Source of the DNA: Ktedonobacter sp. SOSP1-85
GTDB taxonomy: Bacteria > Chloroflexota > Ktedonobacteria > Ktedonobacterales > Ktedonobacteraceae
Direction: 5' to 3'
NCBI RefSeq assembly: GCF_016587415.1
Contig: NZ_BNJI01000001.1
Coordinates: 5,433,501-5,497,500, forward strand
DNA: 64,000 bases
The translations under genes and the position numbers were made by a program. Shown here in pieces: positions 52,225 to 63,000 of this stretch. The notes beneath the pieces are model-generated. The model searched no databases and had not been told where the DNA came from. It worked only from the letters and a program-made list of their open reading frames with translations. The first letter of the stretch is position 1; each line of letters starts with the position of its first letter.

Positions 52225-53442
52225 ATGTTTATAGGAAGAATTAAGCAAACCTGGCTCTTACTTCTCGTTCTCGTTCTCGTTCTCGTTGTGGCAAGCGTAA
52301 TAGCAGCTATAAGGTTGGTGGCTTTCAACGAGATTGCATCCTCTTCCTCTCCTCTTTCAACTCCTATAGTCTCGAAGCATAAGCCCTCGTCTATTCCCTC
52401 ATACTATGTTGAAGGTAAGACGATCTTTGATAATCAAGGGAAGGTATATATCCCTTATGGTGTACATAGTACAGCCCTGTTCCAGCCCAACTGGCGTCAA
52501 AGCCCGGATTACATAAACTTTACTCAGGATCAGATCAAGGCAGCGCGAACCTTCTGGCACGCTAATGTAATCACGTTTCAGATTTCGCGAGAGAACCTCT
52601 TTCTAGATCATCAAAACCCGACAACATTGGATGAAGACTACCTGGCGGCAATGGATAGGGCTGTAGCATGGACGACGCAGGAGCAAATGAATGTGATCTT
52701 CAACCTGCAAACTGAGGCGTCTAGCAATGAGATTATGGCAACTCCGGCTGATATCACTTTCTGGCAGGTTGTCGCGGGGCGTTATAAGGAGAATCAGAAG
52801 GTCTTCTTTGACATCTTTAACGAGCCACGAAACTTTTACGACTGGAATCTCTGGCAGAATGGCGGCGTGCGTGACGGCGTGCAGTATGTGGGAATGCAGC
52901 AACTTGTAGATGCCATACGCCAGACCGGAGCCCAAAATCTGATCCTGGCGCAGGGGCAGGGTGCGGGTGAGAGCTTCGACTATGACAACTTTCGCGGTCA
53001 TTTGTTGAAGGGCGCGAACATTGTCTATGCGATCCACCCTTATTTAAGCAATACACAGCATGCAACGCAAGATGATTGGGAGGATTGGTGGGGACTGTCA
53101 GTACGCAAGCTAGATGTTCCCTTTGTCATTGGTGAATGGAACGAAACGCCAGGGAGTGGTTGTATCGCAAACGCCGGTACGGTTGTTCCTCAATTTCTCA
53201 GGTATGTGCAGGCGTTGCATCTCGGGCTGATAGCCTGGGCGCTTACTCCGGGCGCACTTATTCGTGGCGACGGTGATGGGAATGCTTCATGGGATTGGAC
53301 ACACCTGACAAGCTTTGATACCCCCACACATGCCTGTAATGATGAAATGAACTATCCCTATTTTGATTCATATGCTCAAGGTGCAGGACAACTTATCCTT
53401 CAATTCTTGCGTGAGCATTCGCCTTTCCCTCACGCGAAATAA
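52225..53442 (+). CDS. Membrane-anchored GH5-type glycoside hydrolase
   Basis: The 405-residue protein has one N-terminal membrane segment (LLLLVLVLVLVVASVIAAIR) and a Ser/Pro-rich linker, then a TIM-barrel domain. KVFFDIFNEPRNFYDW carries the acid/base Glu200 and VPFVIGEWNETPGSG the nucleophile Glu304; YAIHPYLSNTQH fits the strand-6 region. This is the GH5 (cellulase-like) pattern, so it should cleave beta-linked glucans or mannans outside the cell. Being last in the exopolysaccharide run, it may trim or release the polymer. It lacks a binding module. It converges with the gene at 53454. Confidence 0.88.
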   Translation: MFIGRIKQTWLLLLVLVLVLVVASVIAAIRLVAFNEIASSSSPLSTPIVSKHKPSSIPSYYVEGKTIFDNQGKVYIPYGVHSTALFQPNWRQSPDYINFTQDQIKAARTFWHANVITFQISRENLFLDHQNPTTLDEDYLAAMDRAVAWTTQEQMNVIFNLQTEASSNEIMATPADITFWQVVAGRYKENQKVFFDIFNEPRNFYDWNLWQNGGVRDGVQYVGMQQLVDAIRQTGAQNLILAQGQGAGESFDYDNFRGHLLKGANIVYAIHPYLSNTQHATQDDWEDWWGLSVRKLDVPFVIGEWNETPGSGCIANAGTVVPQFLRYVQALHLGLIAWALTPGALIRGDGDGNASWDWTHLTSFDTPTHACNDEMNYPYFDSYAQGAGQLILQFLREHSPFPHAK

Positions 53443-53453
53443 GGGAGAGGCGA

Positions 53454-53879
53454 TTATGGCCCTCCCTCCAGGGCATAGGGAACATAACAGTTTGTGTCAA
53501 AGACGAGATAGATGACAATTACTGTTCGCTTGCTGGAAGCATTGGATTTCGCTATCAAGGAGTACGGTGAGCCAAAGAGTGTAGTGATTGTGCCAATGCG
53601 AATGAGTGGCCAGTTATCATGCTGTCTGATATCCGCTTCCTTCCAACACAGTGGATTGGATTGTGTGTCTGTTTGACACCAGCCCGCGTGTGCACAGGTT
53701 GCGTGGTTGACGTAGGTCCGAGTTGCATATGTGATGCGATAGGGGAGACCTCCTTGTCCTGGTAAGGCAAATCCAAAGTGATTTGCCATCCAAGGAAGTT
53801 CCAGCCAGGAAAGGCCGAGGACAACGGCGAGGCTTCCTCCTAAGATGATGACCCAGAGAAACTGATACTTTTTCAACAT
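53454..53879 (-). CDS. Small exported or anchored protein of unknown function
   Basis: ATG 53879 has AAGGAAG about nine bases upstream. The 141-residue protein begins with a membrane segment (FLWVIILGGSLAVVLGLSWL), so it is exported or anchored. The outside part contains several Cys (ATCAHAGWCQTDTQSNPLCW) that may form disulfides. It was not recognised as any family. It converges with the GH5 gene, leaving an 11-base gap, and lies downstream of the NRPS terminator, so it is transcribed separately. Confidence 0.6.
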   Translation of the reverse strand: MLKKYQFLWVIILGGSLAVVLGLSWLELPWMANHFGFALPGQGGLPYRITYATRTYVNHATCAHAGWCQTDTQSNPLCWKEADIRQHDNWPLIRIGTITTLFGSPYSLIAKSNASSKRTVIVIYLVFDTNCYVPYALEGGP

Positions 53880-54011
53880 AACTTTGTCTTCCTTGGCGTG
53901 CTTATTATGTTTTTTTACCTTTATGTACTAGCGTTTCTCTCTTTAGCGACGGAGGCGGCTCACGCTTCACACTGCTTCTTTACGCATAATTTCCTTGCGC
54001 TTTCGCTAAGT

Positions 54012-54046
54012 GAGGTCTATGTATGCATAGCGCATATATAGACCTC
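54012..54046 (-). terminator. Hairpin after the NRPS gene
   Basis: GAGGTCTAT (54012-54020) pairs with ATAGACCTC (54038-54046) around a 17-base loop, 11 bases past the NRPS stop. On the minus strand a T-run is not evident, so termination strength is uncertain. Confidence 0.5.
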
Positions 54047-54056
54047 GCGATTTGCA

Positions 54057-57000
54057 TTAACTCTCCTCTATGTGTTCTTTGCCGATTTTGTTAATACAAA
54101 TACGTAACGCATTAGCTAGGACATGAATGTATCTAGTACGGCTTGTCAGATGGTTGCCCTCGACTTCATAGATCTCGACATCTCGCTTGTTTGCCAGTTG
54201 GCTGGTCCAGAACGCTCGCCTTCCCGCGTTATCCTCCTTGGCCCAGAATACAGCGAGCGCGCCGCGATGTGGCCGAATGGTATAGCCGGAAGCGAGCCAG
54301 CAGAAGAGGCTATTATAATTCTCGTGCAACTTCTCTACTGACGGGAAGACCCATTGGAAGTTTGGATGCGGTAGCTCTACCTCCTCTGGATCACGGGTTC
54401 CCTGAGCCTCGCGTTCCTTTTTGAGGAGGTGCTGGCGATAGTTCCACAATCTGACATATTCATAGGCATGCAGCGTGCGGAAGAAGAGCCTATCCTGTTG
54501 TTTAGTGTCCAGGTGGAGAAGTGCATTGAGGCCGCGTATTCCTTTAATCAGCCAGGTAGAGAAGGTGGGTGCGCTTCCGGGATCCATCATGATCAGTTTC
54601 TCAACCTCTTGCCCCTCCTCTTGAAGTTGCCGTGCCATTTCGTAGGCGATTAGCGCGCCATTGCACCAGCCGCCGAGTAGGTAGGGGCCCTCGGGTTGGA
54701 TTGTGCGCATGGCTTTGATATGGGCCATTGCTACCTCTTCCAGTGAGGGGATGACATCGAGACCTGTATAAATGTATGGCTCCAGCAGGTAGAATGGGCG
54801 CTCTGGGCCCAGGGCTTGGGAGAGTTTTAAGCTATAGAATGCCTTCCCGTTCCAATCTCCGTGGAGGAAGAAGAATGGGCGCTCGGAACCGTTAGCCTGG
54901 ACTGTGACCACTGGCGTGCGTGTATCGCTACGCTCATCTGACTGAATGCTCTCAGCCAGGCGTTCAATAGTCGCGCCCTTGAATAGCGTTGAGAGTGGCA
55001 AGGACTTCCCGCTTACCTGTTGTATCTGGGTCATCATGCGCGCTGCCAGCAAGGAGTGACCGCCCAGGGCAAAGAAGTCGTCGCGGATACCGATGGGGCG
55101 CACATTCAGCAAGTCCTCCCATATACCTACCAGTTGACGCTGCATGAGCGTTTGCGGTTCGACGTAAGTCCCTTTAACATCCAGGCGTTCGTTTTCTGGT
55201 TTGGGTAAAGCGCGGCGGTCAACCTTGCCGTTGGGCGTGAGCGGCAGTGCATCGAGCGTGACAACGAGCGTTGGAACCATGTACGCCGGCAATGCAGCGC
55301 TCAAGTGATCTCGTAGCTCCTGTTGGGTTACCTGCTGGCCTGGTTGGCAGACGACATAGGCGACCATGAGTGTATCACCAGGGCGCTCCTCACGCGCTAC
55401 GACAACGGCTTCACGCAACGCCTCATGTTGGGAGAGCACGGCCTCGATCTCGCCGAGCTCCAGGCGCATTCCTCGCACCTTGACCTGCTGATCTACGCGC
55501 CCCAGATATTCCAGGGTGCCATCGGGCAGATAGCGCGCCCAGTCCCCTGTCCTGAAGAAGCGCACTTCAGCGTCGGGAGTGAGCGGATCAGCCAGGAAGA
55601 CGGCCTCGGTGAGGTCGGGGCGCTGGTGGTAGCCACGTGCGACGCCCTCACCACCGAGGTAGAGCTCTCCGGGAACGCCAACGGGAACAGGTCGTCGCTG
55701 CTGATCGAGCAGATAAACGCGCATGTTGGCGATGGGGCGTCCGATGAGCACACGCTCGGCCTGGGGAGGCAGCTCATAGCAGGTGGCATCGGCGGCCACC
55801 TCCGAGGAGCCGTAGAGATTGAGGAGGTGACTCTCAGGCAACGCCTGCTGGAAGCGGTGCACCAGGTCGAGGGGGAGGGCCTCTCCACTACAGATCCAGT
55901 GGCGTAGATGGGGCAAGCGGGCTTGCAGGTCGGACTCGCTCTCCAGCAGGACGCGCAGGAGCGAGGGGACCAGGACCAGGCGCGAGACCCGGTGCTGAGC
56001 AAGCAGATCCAGAAACAGCTGTGGGTCCTTCACTACAGCCTCCGGGACTAGCACGAGCCTGACGCCTTGCAGGAGGGGACCAAAGATCTCCCAGACGGCA
56101 TCGACGAAGTTGAGGGTCGTCTTCTGAGCGCAGACCTCATCGGCGGCAAAGGGATATTGGGTCCACATCCAGTGGAAGCGGTTGAGGCTGGCGCGATGGG
56201 TGCCGAGCACGCCTTTGGGCTGACCCGTTGAGCCGGAGGTGTAGAGCAGGTAGGCCAGCGATTCGCCCGTGGTCTCAGCGGCGGGATTCTCCGTGCGCTC
56301 CTGCGCGACGCACTCCCAATCGCGGTCGAGACAGAACGCGTGGATGTCGCTGTCCAGAGGAAGCATGGTGATATGGCGCTCCTGGGTGAGCAGGAGGGAG
56401 ACCTGGGCATCGTGCAACATGAAGCGCAGGCGCTCTTGAGGGAAGGTAGGATCGAGGGGGACGTACGCACCACCAGCCTTGAGGATAGCGAGCAGCGCGA
56501 CAATCATGGTGCGAGAGCGTTGCAGAGCGACGCCAACACGCGTCTCCGGCGTAATGCCCTCACGGCGGAGGAAGTGCGCAAGTTGATTGGCGCGCGTGTT
56601 GAGGTCACGATAGGTCAGCGAGCCCTGGGCGTCAACAATGGCGAAAGCATCGGGCGTGCGCTCGACCTGCTCCTCGAAGAGACGTTGAATGGTGGCCTCG
56701 TGAGGATAAGCGGCATAAGTCTGGTTCCAGTCGCGCAAGAGTTGGCGTTGCTCTGCCTCACTCAGCATGGAAAGTTCCCGCGTATGCTGCTCGGGATGAG
56801 CCACCATGCTTTCGAGTACGTGTCGCCAGTGTTCGGCCATCCGGGCGACTGTTTCCTCATTAAAGAGATCCGTACTATATTCGAGCAAGGCTTCAATGCC
56901 ATCGGGGTGATCAGCCAGCTCAAGCGAGAGATCGAACATGGCTGAGCCCGTTGGTACGTTTCGTTGTGTGAAATCCCAGTCGGCTACATCCTCAGGCAGA

Positions 57001-60000
57001 GGGGGATCGAGGGTCAGGAAGACCTGGAAGAGCGGACTCTGACCAAGCGAGCGGTCCGGGTGCAGTTCCTGAACAAGCCTGTCAAAGGGCATATGCTGGT
57101 GAGTATGAGCCGTCAGAACGTTCTCCCGTACGCGCGCGAGTAGTTCGCGGACGCTGGGGTCACCCGAGAGGTCGTTGCGCAGGACCAGGGTATTGATACA
57201 ATAACCAACCATGGTATCGGTTTGCGTTTGCCCGCGTCCGGCGGCGGTCGTACCCAGCAGAATATCCTGCTGCCCACTGTAGCGTTCAAGCAAGAGTAGG
57301 AAGGCGGTGGTGAGGGTCATATAGAGCGAGACGTTCTCGTCTTGGCTGAACTGTCTGAGGGCCTCGCTCAGCGAAGCGGACAGTGTAAAGCAGTGTAATG
57401 CACCCTTGTGCGTGGGCTGTGTGGGTCGCGGTCGGTCGGTTGGGAGTTCGAGTAGTGTGGGTGCTCCCTCGAGCCTCTGCTTCCAAAATGCGAGCTCCTG
57501 TGAGAGCAACTCGTCCTGTAACCATTGACGCTGCCAGGCCGCGAAATCGCCCATCTGCGTGGAAACGTCGGGAAGGCCGGGTATCTCGCCTTGCACAAAG
57601 GCGCTATAGAGCGTCGCTAGCTCACGAAGCATCAGATTAATTGACCAGCCATCAGCGATGATGTGGTGCATGGTGAGGAGCAAGAGATGCTCTTCGCTTT
57701 CCAGGTGGAAGAGCGAGGCGCGGAAGAGCGGGCCATGCTGCAAATCGAAAGGCTTTTGCACTTCCTGTGTGATAAGGCGCTGGGCCTCGGCCTCACGCTC
57801 CTCGACTGGCAGGTTCCCAAGCTGATGCAGGGTGATGGATACCGGGTGTGCAGGCGCAATAACCTGAACTGGCTCATCGTTGTGTGTCGCGAAGGTCGTG
57901 CGCAGAGCCTCGTGCCGCTGGACTAATGTGTCCAGGCTCTTTTGTAGCGCCTCTAGGTTCAGCACCTGGCGTAGTCGCATGGTGGCCTGGAGGTTGTAGG
58001 CGGTCGTATGCTCATCTAACTGGTCGATGAGCCAGAGGCCGCGTTGGGCGAAGGAGGTTGGGAGTTGCACCGTCCCATCTGTTTGCTCCTGGCGTGGTGT
58101 GACGCGTATCTCTGGCGGCTTGGGGCTGGCCTCACCGGCCTGGGCTTGATGCAGAAATGCTGCCTGCTGAGCGATGGTTGGCATCTCGAAGAACAGGCGT
58201 AGTGGCAACTCGGTTTGCAAGTTGGTGTAGATGCGGGCCGCGACCTGCATCGCGAGCAGCGAGTGACCACCCATGACAAAAAAGTTATCATGGATACCGA
58301 TGCGTTCTCTGCCTAACACATGCGACCAGATATGTGCCATCTCCTGCTCAATGGCGGTACGTGGCGCGATATAGCTCTCAAGGCCCTCGTGAGCGCTGAT
58401 ATCTGGCATCGGAAGGGCGCGGCGGTCCACTTTGCCATTGGGCGTTTGCGGCAGCGTTTCCAGGACGACAAAGACAGAAGGTACCATATAAGCTGGTAGA
58501 TGCGCCTGCGCCAAGCGCCGTAGCTCGCTTGTGTCGGGTACATGTCCTGGCTGTGGAAGGACGTAGGCGACCAGGCGTTGATTGCCGGGCTCGTCCTCGC
58601 GCACAAGTGTCACTGCCTGTTGGACGGCTGGATGGCGCGCGAGCACTGATTCTATTTCGCCCAGTTCGATGCGATAGCCACGTAATTTCACCTGGTGATC
58701 GACGCGTCCAATGAGCTCAAGAGTTCTATCGACGCGCAAGCGTGCCAAGTCACCGGTGCGATAGAGCCGTACCTCTTTCCCCTGAATACGGTATACCGGG
58801 AAGCGCTCGGCGGTCAATCCCGGGCGGCGCAAGTAGCCACGTGCCAGGCCATCTCCGCCTATCGTGAGCTCACCAGGGATGCCGGGGGGCAGGGGCTGTC
58901 CGTAGGCATCGAGTATGTAGATACTGGTGTTGGCGATAGGCCTTCCCACCGAGATGCTTTGGTCTTCAGGTTCAATCTTGTTGAGAGTGGACCAGATCGT
59001 GGTTTCGGTTGGTCCATACATGTTATAGAGCGAGCCGACCCTGGACAGGAGTTGTCGTGCCAGTTCGAGAGGAAGCGCCTCACCGCCACAGAGGGCCTTG
59101 AGAGCGGGATGGCCTTTCCAGCCAGTGCTCAGGAGTAGACGCCAGGTGATGGGCGTGGCCTGCATAACGCTGATCTGTTCACGCTCCAAGAGCGCGGCGA
59201 GCGCGCTTCCGCTGGTTGCGTCATCGCGGCTGGCGATAATGAGGCGCGCGCCAACCACCAGGGGCAGGTAGAGTTCCAGGCCCGCGATGTCGAAGGAGAG
59301 CGTGGTGATCGCGAGCAAGCGATCTTGAGCATTTAACCCGGGTTCCTCGCGCATTGAGAGGAGGAAATTGACCAGGGCATGCTGTGAGATCTGGACGCCC
59401 TTAGGTTTCCCTGTCGAGCCAGAGGTATAGATGACGTAGGCAAGCTGCTCGCCATCGATGACGGGGTCAAGATTCTTTTCGTCGTTCGACGCGATCTGTT
59501 CGTGATCCCGATCTATGTAGACAGTGTGTCCCGTATGTGGCGGGAGCTGAGAAGCCAGTGCTTGCTGAGTGAGGAGGACTGGTGCCTGCGCATCCTCAAG
59601 CATGAAGGCGATGCGCTCGGCTGGATAGGTGGGGTCAAGCGGGAGGTAGGCTCCCCCCGCTTTGAGGATACCCAGCATGGCAACGATCATATCGAGCGAG
59701 CGCTCGAGGCAGAGACCGACGAGCGTATCGCGTCCAACGCCCAGCGTACGCAGATGTCGTGCAAGCTGATTCGCGCGGGCGTTGAGCTCCCGGTAGGTAT
59801 AGGACGTATCCGCGAACGTCACGACGATACTCTCCGGGGTGCGTGTGACCTGCTCTTCAAAAAGCTGATGAACGCTCTTGTCACGTGGGTAGTTGCGTCG
59901 GGTTGTATGAACCTGGGCCAGCAGCTGTTCAGACTCGTTTTGCGTTAGCAGAGATATGTCCGCGAGATGTTGCCTTGAATCGGCCACGATCTGGGTGAGC

Positions 60001-63000
60001 AAGTGCTGCCAGTGTTCGGCCATACGCTCAATTGTCGCTGCGTCAAAGAGGTCCGTGCTATATTCGAAGTGTCCAATAAGACCCTCAAGATGATCATCCA
60101 GTTCAAGCGAGAGGTCGAACTTGCTGCCTCCTGTTCCCACGGCCATGCGTGTGAGCGTCCAGGGCGTTGTGGAGGGAGTGGAGGGGGGATCAAGCTGGAT
60201 CGCAACCTGGAAGAGGGCGTTCTGGCCTGGTGTACGCACAAGCTGTAACTCCCGCACAAGCGTCTCAAAAGGAAGATCCTGGTGAGCATGGGCGTCCAAC
60301 GTCGTGTCGCGCACGCGGCGTAGCAACTCGCGCACCGTCGGATTTCCCGCGAGGTTGACGCGTAGGGCCAGGGTATTGAGGAAGAGGCCCATGGCCTCCT
60401 GCACTTCGGGAAGCTGACGATCAGCGATTGCGGTCCCAAGAACGATATCGTCTTGCCCGGTATAGCGATGGAGGAGCAGCTGGAAGGCCGCGACCAGGAT
60501 GATGTAGGGAGTCACCTCTTCCTGGAGGCTGACAGCTTGAATGGCCTCTGTAAGCGCCCTGCTAAGGGAAAATGTATGTGTCGCGCCACGTGTTGTTGGC
60601 GTCGCGGGGCGCGATCTGTCGGTGGGTAATTCTAAGACGCCAGGCGCGTTGGCAAGCTGCTGCTTCCAGTAAGAGAGATGCTCTTTGAGCCGGTCTTCGC
60701 GCAGAGCCTCACGTTGCCAGAGCGCGAAGTCGGCGTATTGAATTGAGAGCTCCGGCAGATCTGGTTGCTGACCTGTAGCGAAGGATGTATAGAGCCGTTC
60801 TAGCTCTTTAAAGAAGATGCCGATCGTCCAACCATCGGAGATGATATGGTGGATGAAGAGCGCGAGCACGTGCTGTTGGGGAGTCAGGTGATAGATGATG
60901 ACGCGCCAGAGGGGGCCAAGCGTGAGATCAAAGGCTTGCTGGGCTTCAGCCTCGATCAAGCGCTGTGTGGTCAGCTCTCGTATGTGTTCTGTTTCGGCCT
61001 GAAGATCGACCTCTTTCAATGTAAAGGGCTGTGCTGGTCGAATGATTTGCTGTGGCTGTCCATCGATAAGCGCGAAGTGGCTGCGCAGGATTTCGTGGCG
61101 TTGTTGTATCGCCTCCAGGCTCATGCGCAGGGCCTCCATATGCAATTCGCCTGTGAAGTGCATCAGTGCAGGAATGGTGTAGGCGGGATTTCCAGGCATC
61201 AATTGATCCATAAACCAGAGTCGTTGCTGCGCGAAGGAGACTGGCACGACCATGACCTTTTGCCCATCCATTGAAGAGGCCGCGGAAAGTGGTTGCCACG
61301 TGCGGACGAAGGGGTGTAGTGGTGGAAGTGCGTCAGCCTCTTGTCGCGTCTTGAGTTGTTCGATGTATGTGGAGAGTTGGGCGATAGTAGGAGCCTCGAA
61401 GAGAGCGCGAAGGGGGAGTGTGACCTGTATGCTTGCGCGCAAACGCGAGATGACCTGTGCCGCCAGCAGGGAATGTCCACCGAGCGCGAAGAAGTTATCA
61501 TGAATGCCAATCTGCTCACGACCGAGCACCTGCGACCAGGTGTCCACAAGTACCTGCTCAGCCGGGGTGCGTGGCGCGACATAATCTTCTCGCAGATTGG
61601 CACGCGTGGTGACCGGGGCTGGAAGGGCGCGGCGGTCTACTTTCCCATTGGGACTGAGAGGGAGTTCGCTTAGTTCCAGAAAGGCTGATGGCACCATATA
61701 CTCAGGAACGTGTTGCAGCATGTACTGTTGCAGCTCGTGTATGCTTCCAGGCTGCTCCTTGTGCCAGACAATATACGCGACCAGGCGTTTATCGCCAGGA
61801 ATATCCTCGCGTGCCACCACCACAACCTCTCGCACAGCGGAATAATGGCCAATAGTCGCCTCAACCTCGCTCAATTCGATGCGGAAGCCACGCAACTTAA
61901 TCTGATGGTCCATGCGACCCAGGTATTCAATCTCGCCTCCCGGTGTATAACGTGCCAAGTCGCCTGTACGATAGAGGCGAGCGTTGGTATCCTGGCTAAA
62001 GGGATTGGCAATAAAACGCTCGTTGGTCAATTCCGTTCGATTGAGGTAGCCGCGCGCGACCCCGATACCGCCAATATGCAACTCACCTGGTACGCCAACA
62101 GGCACGGGCTGACCATAGCGGTTAAGGATATAGATTTGGGTGTTGGCGATAGGATAGCCAATTGGCACAATATGCCGTGGATCCTGGCGCTGACATTCCC
62201 AATAGGTCACGTCAATAGCGGCTTCAGTCGGACCATAGAGATTATGTAGTGCCGCACCGTGGCGAGTGAAGAAGCTCTCTTGCAATTCATAGGGAAGTGC
62301 TTCACCGCTACACATGACCTGTCTCAGGCTGGTACACTGTTCAAGACCCGGTTCCATCACAAAAACCTGGAGCATTGAGGGCACGAAGTGAAGGGTTGTA
62401 ATCTGCTGCTCTTGAATGAGCGAGACCAGGTACGCGCTATCTTTATGCCCCTCGGGGCGCGCTACGACGAGTCGCGCGCCTGCCATCAACGGCCAGAAGC
62501 ATTCCCAGACTGAGACATCGAAACTGAATGGGGTCTTCTGCAAGACGCAATCCTGCTCCGTCAACTGATAAGCATCTTGCATCCAGAGCAAGCGATTACA
62601 AATGCCACGGTGCGTATTGATGACGCCTTTCGGTTTTCCTGTTGATCCAGAGGTATAGATAACATAGGCTGCGTTCCCAGGTTGCGCGATAGCAGGAAGA
62701 TTGCCGCTATCTTCTTGTGCGATTATCTCCCATTCTGTGTCCAGGCAGATGATGTGCCTATTATCCGCTATCAATGTATCTGCGAGGTGAGCCTGGGTGA
62801 GTAGGATAAGTTGCTGCTGGTGCTCACTTTGCGCTATGTCCTCAAGCATAAAGGTGATGCGTTCAGATGGATAGGTTGGGTCGAGCGGGACATATGCTCC
62901 GCCTGCTTTTAGAACAGCGAGTAGGGCCACAACCATCTCAACTGAGCGTTCCATAGAGACGCCAACAAGTACCTCGGGCCCTACCCCTAGTTTGCGTAGA

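Noticed and set aside
54143..61673. Numerous plus-strand frames across the NRPS region
   Set aside because: They are shadows of the NRPS gene; none has a ribosome site with a recognisable domain.
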